Assembly: GCA_018660685.1 (NCBI GenBank)
Contig: JABJJW010000028.1
Location: 1 to 64,000, forward strand
Direction of reading: 5' to 3'
Origin: Flavobacteriales bacterium
GTDB taxonomy: Bacteria > Bacteroidota > Bacteroidia > Flavobacteriales_G > Salibacteraceae
Length of the DNA stretch: 64,000 nt
Each line of letters opens with the position of its first letter. Position 1 is the stretch's first letter. The translations under genes were made by a program, and so were the position numbers. Shown here piece after piece: positions 36,184 to 45,570 of this stretch. The notes beneath the pieces are model-generated. The model was given only the letters and a program-made list of their open reading frames with translations, searched no databases and was not told the DNA's origin.

Positions 36184-37180
36184 AGTAAAGCCGAACGAGC
36201 GAAAGGAGTACTATCAAGGCCACTACTTGATGTAAGACTGCCAGCGTAATTGGTACTTGAAGGAGTAGCGTTGCCACTCCTAGGATGAATTGGAGTACCA
36301 AGGCAACGATGAATGCGAACAATGCCTTTCGACTTCTTCCTTCGTAATCTTCTAAATCTTTAAAAAGCAGCAAAGAAAGAAGCAGCACAGCTACGGCCAG
36401 AGTGCGATGCACGAATTGGACACCTGACTTTCCTTCCAAGAAATTTCGGATCCATGGTTCCATCGAAAAGACCGTCTCCGAGATCAACGCTCCATCCATT
36501 AGAGGCCAGGTGTTGTGGACCCAACCTGCCTTAAGACCAGCTACAAATGCTCCAAAGATTATTTGAACCGAGATCAGCATACCTAGAGCCACTAATATTC
36601 TTTGCCGAGAATTGACTACGCTGACTACCGTGCCATGATAAGTGTACTTGAGCAATGTCCAATAAATGACCGCACAGGTTAGAAATGCCGTGAATAAATG
36701 AGCTGCCAATCGAAAGTGGCTAACGCGAGGGACATCAATCAATCCGCTTTTTACCATGTACCATCCAAGTAATGCTTGGAGAGCTCCCAGGGCTAATATC
36801 CCCACGAACCACTTTACATGGTCTTTTGGGATTCTTTTTTTGAAGAGAAAAAATGCAAATGGGACAATGAATACTATACCGATCATTCTCCCAAACATCC
36901 TGTGAATGTACTCCCACCAATAGATCGACTTGAAATCACTTAATGTAAAACTGCTGTGCAATTCCTGGAATTCAGGTGAGGTTTGGTAACCCGCGAATTC
37001 ATCTTCCCACCCTGCATCACTCATCGGTGGCAATGACCCTTGAAAGCTCCAATGAACCATTGATAGGCCAGAGTGAGTTAGCCTTGTAATTCCACCAATG
37101 ACTACCATGGCAAGCACAAGCACAATGCCTAAGTATAGCCAGTAGATTACAATTTTAGATGGAGTAAATGGTGTGGTCAT
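36143..37180 (-). CDS. ctaA: Heme A synthase (COX15/CtaA)
   Basis: It converts heme O to heme A for cytochrome c oxidase in the inner membrane. The 345-residue protein has eight membrane segments and the conserved GGITRLTHSGLSMVHW near the start, then EYIHRMFGR (heme-binding His), RVSHFRLAAHL, and FVHRTLAV late in the protein. All four expected His positions seem present. The last 41 bases overlap gldD on the opposite strand. Confidence 0.92.
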   Translation of the reverse strand: MTTPFTPSKIVIYWLYLGIVLVLAMVVIGGITRLTHSGLSMVHWSFQGSLPPMSDAGWEDEFAGYQTSPEFQELHSSFTLSDFKSIYWWEYIHRMFGRMIGIVFIVPFAFFLFKKRIPKDHVKWFVGILALGALQALLGWYMVKSGLIDVPRVSHFRLAAHLFTAFLTCAVIYWTLLKYTYHGTVVSVVNSRQRILVALGMLISVQIIFGAFVAGLKAGWVHNTWPLMDGALISETVFSMEPWIRNFLEGKSGVQFVHRTLAVAVLLLSLLLFKDLEDYEGRSRKALFAFIVALVLQFILGVATLLLQVPITLAVLHQVVALIVLLSLVRLYFTLSFQPKPIEVS

Positions 37181-37212
37181 TCAGCGCAAGAACAAAGCTA
37201 CTGAATGGATAA

Positions 37213-37464
37213 TCAGAAGATCGTGCGAAAAACGTCAAAGACGTTTGGGAATCGGAACAATTCATCCGAGCTCTCCTGTTTCTTCTGTTTTGAAGCTTTC
37301 AACTCTTTTTCTGAAACTTGAATGAAATCAGCATCGGATTGGGCTAGCTGCTCCACATCTTGAGATTCGACTTGCGTCACTTGCTGGCAATCACTATTCA
37401 TGAAGGCGAGAACCGTCAAAAAAACGACTGAGATAGCAAGAAATCTGTTGATTGTTGATTTCAT
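37213..37464 (-). CDS. Small secreted or lipid-free periplasmic protein, unknown
   Basis: The ATG at 37464 gives 83 residues and sits 6 bases after a promoter box; the upstream in-frame ATG (37473) overlaps that box and is less likely. A signal peptide spans about residues 1-23 (KSTINRFLAISVVFLTVLAF). The mature part is short, acidic then basic (EKELKASKQKKQESS), ending FDVFRTIF. A Cys at about residue 26 lies in NSDCQQ, which is not a good lipobox. Function unknown; it lies between ctaA and the divergent tatC. Confidence 0.6.
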   Translation of the reverse strand: MKSTINRFLAISVVFLTVLAFMNSDCQQVTQVESQDVEQLAQSDADFIQVSEKELKASKQKKQESSDELFRFPNVFDVFRTIF

Positions 37465-37470
37465 CGAGGG

Positions 37471-37478
37471 CAAAAATA
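37471..37478 (-). promoter_or_regulatory. -7 promoter box for the small secreted protein, 6 bases from its ATG
   Basis: On the minus strand TATTTTTG matches TAnnTTTG and is followed by CCCTCG and the ATG at 37464. Confidence 0.55.
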
Positions 37479-37532
37479 GTTTTTTTTTGATTCCGTGTCT
37501 GCGCTTGGGCGTTAGTCGTGTGGTGACAACTC

Positions 37533-37540
37533 TATCTTTG
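37533..37540 (+). promoter_or_regulatory. Promoter box for tatC
   Basis: TATCTTTG is an exact match to TAnnTTTG. The expected start site is near 37547, which gives a leader of about 34 bases to the ATG at 37581 or makes the TTG at 37548 leaderless. Confidence 0.6.
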
Positions 37541-37580
37541 CCGCCCTTTGGCAGAAGAACAACATACAGAAGAGGATGAA

Positions 37581-38384
37581 ATGTCCTTTTTGGACCACCT
37601 TGAAATTCTTAGATGGCATTTGATTCGAAGCGCCACGGCCATTCTGCTCGGCGCCGTTGTAGCTTTCAGCTTCAAAAACTTCATTTTCGACACTTTAATC
37701 TTCGGCGCGCTCAAATCCGACTTCATCACCTACAAGTTTCTTTGCAAGGCATCCGCTAAACTCAGCACTTGGTTACCTGGGATGTTCCCCGACGGATCTA
37801 TCTGCATTGGACAAGATCTTCCAACCTTGGTCAATCTTACAATGGCTGGGCAGTTCATGGCACACATCATGACGGCAATCGTTGCAGGCATCATCATAGC
37901 ATTTCCATACGTGCTTTGGGAAGTATGGCGTTTCATTTCTCCAGGTCTTCAGAAATCCGAACGCAGAACAACGCGAGGTTTTGTTGCTGCTGCATCATTT
38001 CTATTCTTCTGTGGAGTGTTGTTTGGATATCTAGTTATATCTCCATTATCCATCAATTTTTTCCTCAACTATCAGGTTAGTCCGGATGTGGTCAACAATC
38101 CAACACTTTCCACCTACATATCTCTGGTGACGAGTGTTGTTTTGGCATGTGGTGCAGTCTTCGAGTTGCCAATATTGGTTTACTTTTTAACCAAAGCAGG
38201 AATCCTCACCCCAAAAGTGCTTCGGGCTTTTCGACGGCACGCATTGGTTGGTGCCCTCATTCTTTCAGCGGTTATTACACCTCCCGATGTTTTCAGTCAA
38301 ATCCTTGTAACCATTCCGATCTTGTTTCTGTATGAGGTTAGTATATGGATATCTTCTCTTGTACTGAAGCGACAAGCTGAGTAA
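37581..38384 (+). CDS. tatC: Twin-arginine translocase subunit TatC
   Basis: TatC is the receptor subunit that recognises twin-arginine signals of folded export substrates. From 37581 it has 267 residues, six membrane segments and the conserved FLDHLEILRWHLIRS cytoplasmic start, the WRFISPGLQKSERR loop and FELPILVYFL. An in-frame TTG at 37548 would add 11 acidic residues; the ATG is preferred because AGAGG lies just upstream and MSFLDHLE is the usual family start. No tatA/tatB is adjacent. Confidence 0.92.
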   Translation: MSFLDHLEILRWHLIRSATAILLGAVVAFSFKNFIFDTLIFGALKSDFITYKFLCKASAKLSTWLPGMFPDGSICIGQDLPTLVNLTMAGQFMAHIMTAIVAGIIIAFPYVLWEVWRFISPGLQKSERRTTRGFVAAASFLFFCGVLFGYLVISPLSINFFLNYQVSPDVVNNPTLSTYISLVTSVVLACGAVFELPILVYFLTKAGILTPKVLRAFRRHALVGALILSAVITPPDVFSQILVTIPILFLYEVSIWISSLVLKRQAE

Positions 38385-38409
38385 CATTGTAAGAGCTACT
38401 CCTAACTCC

Positions 38410-40893
38410 TTGAAACTTTTGAGAATACTCATTGCCAGTTTCTTGACTGCATGTGCAATTATGGCGTGCAATTCTGCCGTGTTCGGTCAAAAAACGATCG
38501 TTACGGGAAAGGTGTATGATCCCACCTCAGGAGAGGCACTCCCTTTTGTCAACGTCTTTTTTAAAGACAGCAAGATTGGAACCACCTCCGACGAAAGTGG
38601 AAATTATCGGATCGAGACTTATTACCCCACAGACAGCCTTATTGCTTCCATGGTTGGTTATAGCAGAACCGGTATGAAAGTAAAAAAGGATCGTGCCCAA
38701 GTTCTAGATTTTGAAATGGCAGTTAGCGGTATCGCTCTCGGCACAGTAAACGTCGTTGGCGATCGCAAGAAAAAGGACCCAGCGGTGGAGATCATGAAGC
38801 GAGTAGTTCGAAACAAGAAAGCAAACAACCGAGAGAAGCTGCTCGCGTACGAATACGATCTGTACAACAAAATTGAGTTCGACATGAACAATGTTGGAGA
38901 GTCGTTTCGGAAACGAAAAGTCATGAAACCCTTCGAGTTCATTTTCGACAATGTCGATTCAACATCCGAAGAGAAGCCGTTCATTCCAATATTCTTAACG
39001 GAATCATTTTCTCGTTACTACTACAATAAGAATCCGAAGCATTCCAAGGAAATTATAGAAGCGACCAAAGTGGCTGGAGTGAAAAACGAAAGCGTCAGCC
39101 AGTTCTTGGGAGACATGTATCAAAGCACAAACATCTATCACAACTACGTTAGTGCATTCGGTAAAAGTTTTGTGAGTCCATTATCGGATTTTGGCCCACT
39201 ATCCTATAAATATTTTCTCCTGGATAGTGCTATTCTCGATCAGAAGTACAAATGCTTCAAAATTGCCTTCTTGCCACGACGAAAGGGAGAGCTGACGTTC
39301 GAAGGTGAAATGTGGGTACATGACACCACCTTCGCGATCAAGGAAATTGAAGCCACAATCGGAGCAGATGCCAACATCAATTGGATCAACGGCTTTACGG
39401 TGAAGCACACTTATGATCAAGCGGAGGACGAAGTATGGATGCTCACGAAAGAACACGTGGTGGTTGACTTTAACGTCAGTGAAAAGACCATTGGCTTCTA
39501 CGGACGCAAAACATCAATCTATTCGGATTTCAAGATAAATGAGACCCTTAACAAGTCATTCTTCACCGCCTTCAACAATGTTGAAGTCAAAGAGGACGCC
39601 AACGACAAATCCGATGAATTCTGGAGTGAAAAAAGGCCAGAACAGCTAAGCGTGAATGAAGCCAATGTCTATGATATGGTTGATACCATCCAAAACATTC
39701 CTGCCTTCCGCACTTATGTAGACATTGTCACCCTTTTCGTCACTGGTTACTATGAGATGAAATACTTCGATCTCGGTCAGTACTACACCTTTTTCAGTTT
39801 CAATCAAATAGAAGGGCTCCGCGGACGGTTTGGTGGAAAGACAAACAGCGATTTCAGCACAAAAGTTGAGCTAAAAGGATACATCGCATATGGCTTAAAG
39901 GACGAGCAAGTCAAATATGAAGGCGCAACACGACTCTTTCTTACCAAAAAGCCAAGGCAAGTTTTAGGACTGATTCATAAACGTGACTTAGAACAGCTCG
40001 GTCAAAGTGCAAATGCTTGGCAGACGGACAATATCCTCTCATCCGTATTCAGGCGTACTCCGAATAATCAGCTCAATGCATTTGAAGAATACAAGGTCAA
40101 TTACCAGGTTGAATACTTCCCTGGATTGTCAAATACGTTGACATTTAATAGGCGAGACATTTGGTCTGTTGGATCGTTTCCATTTCAAAAAATTAGCTCG
40201 GAAGGTTTAGTGACTGAGATAAACAGAATCAAGACTTCAGAAGTGACAGTGGGCACGAGGATAGCATACGATGAAAAATTTATCTCGGGCAATCTAGATC
40301 GTGTGAGCTTAGGCACTCGTTTTCCGGTGGTCAACGCAAGTGTTTCATTCGGCATTAAAGATTTCCTTGATGGTAACTATAACTATCAGCGAATCAACAT
40401 TAATATTCAAGATCGGGTGGCTTTTAATCCTCTTGGCCAGAGCGACATCACTATTGACGCGGGAAAAGTATGGGGCGACTTACCGTTTCCTCTACTCCAC
40501 CTATTCAATGGAAACGAAACCTACTTCTACGACATATATGCTTTCAACCTTATGAACTACTATGAGTTTGTGGCCGATGAATGGGTGAATGTGTTCTGGG
40601 TTCATCATTTTAACGGCCTGCTATTCAACAAGGTTCCTCTCATCAGAAAGCTGAAATGGCGGGAGGTTGCCACATTCCGTGGAGCGGTAGGGGGTTTGTC
40701 GGATGATCATCTTACCGAACTTCAGTTTCCTACCGATTTATTCAAGTTAACAAAGCCGTACTTCGAAGCTGGCGTGGGCGTTGAGAATATTTTAAAGATT
40801 TTTAGGGTCGACGCACTGTGGAGATTGTCATATTTGAATAATCCGGACGTTGTTCCTTTTGGAATTAGAACAACTTTCCAATTTGATTTCTAA
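38410..40893 (+). CDS. DUF5686 outer-membrane protein with carboxypeptidase-like N-terminal domain
   Basis: The start is taken as TTG (38410): only it gives the signal peptide [15 protein letters not shown], ending about residue 27 (VFGQ); the next ATG (38461) would lose it. The 827-residue protein has a CarboxypepD_reg-like beta domain ([22 protein letters not shown]) of the sort seen in SusC-type proteins, then a long DUF5686 region predicted as an outer-membrane beta barrel, ending in an aromatic strand (RTTFQFDF). There is no TonB plug, so it is not a SusC itself. It lies 2 bases before lptB and may be co-transcribed with it. Function unknown. Confidence 0.85.
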   Translation: MKLLRILIASFLTACAIMACNSAVFGQKTIVTGKVYDPTSGEALPFVNVFFKDSKIGTTSDESGNYRIETYYPTDSLIASMVGYSRTGMKVKKDRAQVLDFEMAVSGIALGTVNVVGDRKKKDPAVEIMKRVVRNKKANNREKLLAYEYDLYNKIEFDMNNVGESFRKRKVMKPFEFIFDNVDSTSEEKPFIPIFLTESFSRYYYNKNPKHSKEIIEATKVAGVKNESVSQFLGDMYQSTNIYHNYVSAFGKSFVSPLSDFGPLSYKYFLLDSAILDQKYKCFKIAFLPRRKGELTFEGEMWVHDTTFAIKEIEATIGADANINWINGFTVKHTYDQAEDEVWMLTKEHVVVDFNVSEKTIGFYGRKTSIYSDFKINETLNKSFFTAFNNVEVKEDANDKSDEFWSEKRPEQLSVNEANVYDMVDTIQNIPAFRTYVDIVTLFVTGYYEMKYFDLGQYYTFFSFNQIEGLRGRFGGKTNSDFSTKVELKGYIAYGLKDEQVKYEGATRLFLTKKPRQVLGLIHKRDLEQLGQSANAWQTDNILSSVFRRTPNNQLNAFEEYKVNYQVEYFPGLSNTLTFNRRDIWSVGSFPFQKISSEGLVTEINRIKTSEVTVGTRIAYDEKFISGNLDRVSLGTRFPVVNASVSFGIKDFLDGNYNYQRININIQDRVAFNPLGQSDITIDAGKVWGDLPFPLLHLFNGNETYFYDIYAFNLMNYYEFVADEWVNVFWVHHFNGLLFNKVPLIRKLKWREVATFRGAVGGLSDDHLTELQFPTDLFKLTKPYFEAGVGVENILKIFRVDALWRLSYLNNPDVVPFGIRTTFQFDF

Positions 40894-40895
40894 TC

Positions 40896-41660
40896 ATGAA
40901 ACTCAGAGCAGAAAATCTCATCAAGAAGTACAAGAGTCGAACGGTTGTAAACAACGTCAGCGTCGAGGTCGAGCAGGGTGAGATTGTTGGGCTTCTCGGT
41001 CCAAACGGTGCAGGAAAAACCACGACCTTTTATATGATTGTTGGATTGATCAAACCAAATGACGGTGAGATTTTCCTCGATGATGAAAATATCACGAGTC
41101 TACCAATGTATAAACGCGCTAATCAAGGTGTAGGTTATCTTCCACAGGAGCCGTCGGTGTTTCGTAAACTTAGCGTGGAAGAGAATCTGAAGGCGGTTCT
41201 TGAAATGAGAAAAGACTTGAGCAAGGCTCAGCAGCATGAGAAACTTGAAACATTAATCGATGAACTTGGCCTTGAACATGTGCGCAAGAATCGAGGTGAT
41301 TTGCTTTCTGGAGGAGAAAGACGAAGAACAGAGATAGCCCGGTCTTTAGCTTCTGATCCAAAGTTCATTTTGCTTGATGAGCCTTTTGCTGGAGTCGATC
41401 CAATAGCTGTGGAGGACATTCAGTCCATCGTAGCGACGTTGAAAAATAAGAACATTGGAATTCTGATTACCGACCACAATGTGCAAGAGACTTTGTCCAT
41501 TACAGATCGAGCCTATCTTCTGTTTGAAGGAAGCATATTAAAAACAGGTACAGCCGAGGATCTAGCGAGCGATCCACAAGTTAGAAAAGTCTACTTAGGT
41601 CAGAACTTTGAATTGAAACGCGCTCCTGTTAATCAGAGCGTCGATAAATCGAACGAATAG
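40896..41660 (+). CDS. lptB: LPS export ABC transporter ATPase LptB
   Basis: It powers extraction of LPS from the inner membrane with LptF/G. The 254-residue protein has Walker [17 protein letters not shown], the LptB-typical Q-loop [17 protein letters not shown], signature [16 protein letters not shown] and Walker [13 protein letters not shown]. The TTTFYMI after Walker A and YLPQE are diagnostic of LptB. It begins 2 bases after the DUF5686 gene; its 3' end overlaps the convergent purS by 28 bases. Confidence 0.95.
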   Translation: MKLRAENLIKKYKSRTVVNNVSVEVEQGEIVGLLGPNGAGKTTTFYMIVGLIKPNDGEIFLDDENITSLPMYKRANQGVGYLPQEPSVFRKLSVEENLKAVLEMRKDLSKAQQHEKLETLIDELGLEHVRKNRGDLLSGGERRRTEIARSLASDPKFILLDEPFAGVDPIAVEDIQSIVATLKNKNIGILITDHNVQETLSITDRAYLLFEGSILKTGTAEDLASDPQVRKVYLGQNFELKRAPVNQSVDKSNE

Positions 41661-41884
41661 GATTCGACGATTTGATTGCAGAGTAGATTTTTACAAGCCT
41701 CATCTACTTTATTCCCAGCAGCACTCTCATCAGCAGCCTCTACTTCGAGGGTAATGTGTCTACCAATTCTCACATTGCTAATCTCATTGAGATTAAGGTT
41801 TCCCATTGAAGAAGATACAGCCTTCCCTTGAGGATCAAGGAGATTTGCGTGAGGCATGATGTCGATTTCAGCTTTGAATTTCAT
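41633..41884 (-). CDS. purS: Phosphoribosylformylglycinamidine synthase subunit PurS
   Basis: PurS links PurL and PurQ in the fourth step of purine synthesis. The ATG at 41884 gives 83 residues beginning [20 protein letters not shown], with [14 protein letters not shown] and [18 protein letters not shown], all typical. Ten more in-frame residues upstream overlap pssA further and are unlikely. Its start lies 17 bases inside pssA, so the two are coupled. purL and purQ are not in this window. Confidence 0.9.
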   Translation of the reverse strand: MKFKAEIDIMPHANLLDPQGKAVSSSMGNLNLNEISNVRIGRHITLEVEAADESAAGNKVDEACKNLLCNQIVESYSFDLSTL

Positions 41885-42755
41885 CTGAGATTGTGCTTTC
41901 GTTTGAGGCGGCAAAAATGGAATAAATCACTGAGAGGATGAAATATCCTATCATGAAAATTGGAAGAATCAAGTAATCAATCAAACCCCATGAAAATGGG
42001 AGTGATAGATATGGTACTAAGAAGATCAAATAGCAGATCAAAACCCAAATCAACAAACTATATTTCCATTTGTTCTTTGCCCATGAGAACCCTTTGAATT
42101 TGAGTGAAATCATTGGAATCTTTGATACCATCAAAAACGATAGGCACACTGCCGTAATTTGATAAAAGAGCGGCGAAAACATCATTCGAAGAACAACCGC
42201 ATCTGAGGCATCCCATTTTCTTTCTTGAGCAAGGATGTCGATGAACTGATCTGAAAGGGGATGATAAAAATTCAAATTGTAATTGGTTTCCAAGACCAAT
42301 GGAATTGATAAAATGAACAATGACATGGCTGGCACTGGCATTCCTTGGAAATGCGGAACCTGCTTGTCACTCAAATTGAATACAGCAAGGCGATAGGCTG
42401 CTCCCATAGGTAGCACTGATGAAACGCTTGCCATTAACCAGACACTCAGAGGCCACTCTTGTATTGGCACAAAGTAATACCCCTTGGTAATAATGATCAT
42501 TTGAAAAACCACCATACCGGGTGCTATACCAAAAGTGACGAGGTCTGCTAGGCTGTCAAGTTGTAACCCGAGCTTACTATCCGCTTTGAGCATTCTTGCA
42601 ACAAAACCATCAAGAAAATCCAGAATTAGCGCCACTCCAATGCAGAGCACCGCTGAGACCATCTGCTCATTCGCAACGAAGATGATGGCAGTGAATCCCA
42701 TGGTGAGATTACCTAACGTAAACAAATTGGGAATGAACTTTATGACTCTCTCCAT
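41868..42755 (-). CDS. pssA: CDP-diacylglycerol-serine O-phosphatidyltransferase
   Basis: It makes phosphatidylserine, the precursor of phosphatidylethanolamine. The 295-residue membrane protein has the complete CDP-alcohol phosphotransferase motif D49-G-x2-A53-R54-x8-G63-x3-D67-x3-D71 and about eight membrane segments. It ends 17 bases inside purS. The product meets the GpsA-made glycerol phosphate pathway elsewhere in the window only in a general metabolic sense. Confidence 0.92.
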   Translation of the reverse strand: MERVIKFIPNLFTLGNLTMGFTAIIFVANEQMVSAVLCIGVALILDFLDGFVARMLKADSKLGLQLDSLADLVTFGIAPGMVVFQMIIITKGYYFVPIQEWPLSVWLMASVSSVLPMGAAYRLAVFNLSDKQVPHFQGMPVPAMSLFILSIPLVLETNYNLNFYHPLSDQFIDILAQERKWDASDAVVLRMMFSPLFYQITAVCLSFLMVSKIPMISLKFKGFSWAKNKWKYSLLIWVLICYLIFLVPYLSLPFSWGLIDYLILPIFMIGYFILSVIYSIFAASNESTISDEIQS

Positions 42756-42847
42756 TATGCCGCCAAAGATATCGATCGGGTACTGCGATTCACATTTTAC
42801 CGTTAATACGACACGTCTCGTAACAAACCATGGCCTTTAATACTTCG

Positions 42848-42855
42848 TATTTTTG
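42848..42855 (+). promoter_or_regulatory. Promoter box for porV2
   Basis: TATTTTTG matches TAnnTTTG and lies 9 bases before the ATG at 42865. It overlaps the alternative TTG at 42853, which argues for the ATG. Confidence 0.55.
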
Positions 42856-42864
42856 TTAGATATC

Positions 42865-43947
42865 ATGAATCGCACTCCCCTTCTACTCCTTATTGGAGTC
42901 TTTTTTTCCGCCAATGCCCTAGCCCAAGCTCCGAAATACAGCAATGAATTTCTAAGCATTGGTGTTGGCGCCAGAGGTTTGGCGATGTCGAAAGCCCAAG
43001 TAGCTTCCGTCAATGATCTCACATCAGCTTACTGGAATCCGGCAGGCTTGGTTGAAATCAAGGACAATCTTCAAGTCGGAGCTCAACACGCCGAGTACTT
43101 TGCAGGGATTGCTAAATACGACTATGGCGCCGTCGCCATCAATACTGACCGAAAAAGCGGGATGGCATTTAGTTTTCTTCGATTTGGAGTAGACGACATC
43201 CCAAACACCACCGATTTAATTGATCAGAATGGTCGGGTAAATTACGATCGGATCACATCATTTAGCGCTGCGGATTATGCCTTTCTTTTTTCCTATGCGC
43301 GACAGCTAGGTCCTGAAGGTTTGAGTGTAGGAGGAAATGCCAAAGTAATTTACCGTCAAGTTGGGGATATGGCCAATGCTTGGGGATTCGGTCTTGATGT
43401 TGGAGCACAGTACAAGCTTAATGATTGGCGGTTCGGTGTGATCGGTCGTGACATCACTTCCACCTTCAACGCATGGAGCTTCAATCTCGATGAGAGAACG
43501 ATAGAAGTGTTCGAGGCTACAAATAATGAGATCCCTCAGAATGGGGTCGAAGTCACTTTGCCTAAGCTTAGTTTAGGGGCAGCTCGGTCTTGGAGGATAA
43601 AAGAAAAATTTGGAGTGTTGGCTGAGGTCAATTTTGATGTGACCACGGATGGAAAAAGAAATGTCCTTGTTAGTGGAGATCCTTTTAGTATCGATCCCAA
43701 TGTAGGTCTAGAGCTAGATTACCAAGGGATAATTTTCCTAAGAGCGGGACTCGGAAACTTTCAACGGATCAAGGCAGAGGTCGGTGACTACTATGAATAC
43801 ACGATGCAACCGAACGTCGGAATTGGCGTGAACATTAAAGAGACTTTGAGCATTGACTACGCACTGACTGATATTGGCGATCAAAGCGTTGCCCTCTATT
43901 CAAATGTGTTCAGTCTCAGAGTCGCCATCAATCGAAAATCTGAGTGA
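42865..43947 (+). CDS. porV2: PorV2-like outer-membrane protein of the T9SS sorting system
   Basis: The ATG at 42865 gives 360 residues with a signal peptide (MNRTPLLLLIGVFF, ending ANALAQ). The mature protein has the PorV/PorQ-type opening EFLSIGVGARGLAMSKAQVA and NDLTSAYWNPAGLVEI, then a beta barrel of the FadL class. PorV proteins shuttle folded T9SS cargo from the translocon to the attachment complex; the PorV2/PorU2 pair is an auxiliary set found in many Bacteroidota. Directly after its stop codon lies the 3' end of a porU2-like gene, and in the same reading frame, so the partner appears lost. Confidence 0.82.
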   Translation: MNRTPLLLLIGVFFSANALAQAPKYSNEFLSIGVGARGLAMSKAQVASVNDLTSAYWNPAGLVEIKDNLQVGAQHAEYFAGIAKYDYGAVAINTDRKSGMAFSFLRFGVDDIPNTTDLIDQNGRVNYDRITSFSAADYAFLFSYARQLGPEGLSVGGNAKVIYRQVGDMANAWGFGLDVGAQYKLNDWRFGVIGRDITSTFNAWSFNLDERTIEVFEATNNEIPQNGVEVTLPKLSLGAARSWRIKEKFGVLAEVNFDVTTDGKRNVLVSGDPFSIDPNVGLELDYQGIIFLRAGLGNFQRIKAEVGDYYEYTMQPNVGIGVNIKETLSIDYALTDIGDQSVALYSNVFSLRVAINRKSE

Positions 43948-44424
43948 AACGGCTACTATAGACCGGATGGGTTTGATGATGGTCTTCACACATTGTTGGT
44001 AATGGGTCGAGATGCGAGCGGAAATTCAAGCGGAACCGATTCTTACAAGATTGAGTTCGAGGTGATCAACCGGAGTATGGTTACGCATGTGATGAATTAT
44101 CCAAATCCGTTTAGCACTTCAACACAGTTTGTTTTCACGCTCACCGGTTCAAGTATCCCCGCTGTTTTCACGGTTCAGATAATGACCATTTCAGGAAAAG
44201 TGGTTCGCGAAATCACAAGGGCGGAATTGGGGTCCATCCATATTGGACGAAACATCACTGACTATACTTGGAATGGTACAGATGAGTACGGCGACCGGTT
44301 AGCCAACGGGGTTTACCTGTATCGTGTTATCACAAAAATTGATGGCGAATCGGTGGAGAAAATGACCACAAGCGGCGATCAATACTTCAAGAAGGAGTTC
44401 GGAAAAATGTATCTGTTTCGTTAG
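43948..44424 (+). pseudogene. porU2: 3' remnant of a porU2-like (C25 sortase) gene
   Basis: From the base after the porV2 stop, an open frame encodes 158 residues (NGYYRPDGFDDGLHTLLV, then DASGNSSG, VMNYPNPFSTSTQFVFTLTG, YTWNGTDEYGDRLANGVYLYRV and a final FGKMYLFR). These match, in my recollection, the extreme C-terminal part of PorU2, a sortase normally well over 1,000 residues. The protease domain, signal peptide and start are missing. Only internal TTG or ATG codons (43993, 44002) could start it, giving a product with no export signal. It is most simply a large deletion, or an assembly error, that removed the 5' part. Confidence 0.75.
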
Positions 44425-45131
44425 CCGTCGGAGCTCAACTCTTCTTCTGTAAGAATTGGATAACCTCTCATTTTCAAGAATACCTGAATCAGGGTGACCA
44501 CATCTTTTTCGCAGTACGTAACGATTCTTGCCAAATCATTATCCTCCCAAAATACTCCTCCAACCTGACTTCCATCGATGTCGTCTTTGGGTGTTGGCAA
44601 ACCAAAAACATGGGCAAGTAACTTCAGCGATGTGAAGTTTTTGAAATCTCCAAACTTCCAAAGTTGCATTGTATCCAAGTGACCAACTTCCCAAGGTTTT
44701 TTACCTGCTGTATCTAGAATAGATGGAAGTTTCAGTCCATTGATGAGCATTCGTCTTGCGATATACGGAAAGTCAAATTCCTTTCCATTGTGGCCACATA
44801 GAATGTGATGGCTTCCGCTAAAGTGACTTCCCAGAAGATTTGAAAAATCCTTGAGGAGTTCTACCTCATCTTCACTCGCGAATGACTTCAGTCTTAACTC
44901 CCGTCCTCCACTGCGTTCATTGATGAACCCAACTGAGATGCAGACTATTTTACCGAATTCGGCATAAATTCCAGCACGACCATAGATCGATTCAGGTGTA
45001 TCCTCCTCCTCTTTGAGTAAGAACTTAGCTTTTTCCCCCCACAAATATTGCGTGTTCTCATCGGCGGAGGTGAAATTGGAAAATTGCGATACCGTTTCAA
45101 TATCTAAAAAAAGGATGTTGCTCAGCTGCAT
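44421..45131 (-). CDS. Predicted 3'-5' exonuclease (DnaQ-like, PolB exonuclease-related)
   Basis: A 236-residue RNase H-fold exonuclease. Catalytic acidic motifs are present: ExoI FLDIETV at residues 9-15, ExoII GHNGKEFDFPYIARR, and ExoIII YCEKDVVTLIQVFL. The family is related to the proofreading domain of DNA polymerase B but is a stand-alone protein. It starts 3 bases after the broken gene upstream and ends 4 bases inside the porU2 remnant on the other strand. Role in DNA or RNA processing is not settled. Confidence 0.85.
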   Translation of the reverse strand: MQLSNILFLDIETVSQFSNFTSADENTQYLWGEKAKFLLKEEEDTPESIYGRAGIYAEFGKIVCISVGFINERSGGRELRLKSFASEDEVELLKDFSNLLGSHFSGSHHILCGHNGKEFDFPYIARRMLINGLKLPSILDTAGKKPWEVGHLDTMQLWKFGDFKNFTSLKLLAHVFGLPTPKDDIDGSQVGGVFWEDNDLARIVTYCEKDVVTLIQVFLKMRGYPILTEEELSSDG

Positions 45132-45134
45132 TGG

Positions 45135-45570
45135 TCAAATAATCAGAATACCCTTTTGCCCTAAAACCGGTACGTCAACAAGGTTATTTTCAAGTAAGGT
45201 ATCCGGGAGAAAAATAAACTTCTTATCGAATATCTGCTCCTCGAAATAATAACTCACCCAATACTGGTTATTCAAACCTTGAAGCTCCTTAGGTATAAGT
45301 TCAATTTGGAGGCTTGAATTCGAGTCTACCTTCTCAAAGAAATGCCTCAACTCGGATGTTTTCACATCATGGTCTTTTTGAATGCCTCAACTCGGATGTT
45401 TTCACATCATGGTCTTTTTGCCTGCCATATCCTCTTGTTGATACAAGAATGTTCAGGAGTGGCGCTTCATGCAGGTTGAGAAGGTGCACTTTCCAAATGT
45501 TGCCCCTCTCACTCGGAACTGCACAAATTCCAACGTTTTCTACTTTAGGAAATTCAATATCCTTCTTCAT
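45135..45570 (-). pseudogene. Conserved-type hypothetical gene frameshifted by a 40-bp duplication
   Basis: From the ATG at 45570 the frame runs MKKDIEFPKVENVGICAVP to TSELRHSKRP and stops at 45367. From 45365 a second frame repeats KTSELRH and continues FFEKVDSNSSLQ to GQKGILII, stopping at 45135. Removing one copy of the exact 40-base repeat joins the two into one uninterrupted frame of about 131 codons, so this is a single gene broken by a non-triplet duplication. The intact form resembles a small cytoplasmic Bacteroidota protein without a known role. It overlaps the serine hydrolase stop by 4 bases (ATGA) and is followed by the exonuclease. Confidence 0.85.
45341..45420. repeat. Perfect tandem duplication, two 40-base units
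   Basis: Bases 45341-45380 and 45381-45420 are identical (unit starts AATGCCTCAACTCGG and ends GGTCTTTTTG). No decay between copies suggests a recent event. 40 is not a multiple of three, so it shifts the frame of the gene that contains it. Confidence 0.98.

Noticed and set aside
45341..45420. Programmed frameshift in the gene at 45135-45570
   Set aside because: There is no slippery heptamer or stimulatory hairpin, and the exact 40-base duplication explains the shift fully.
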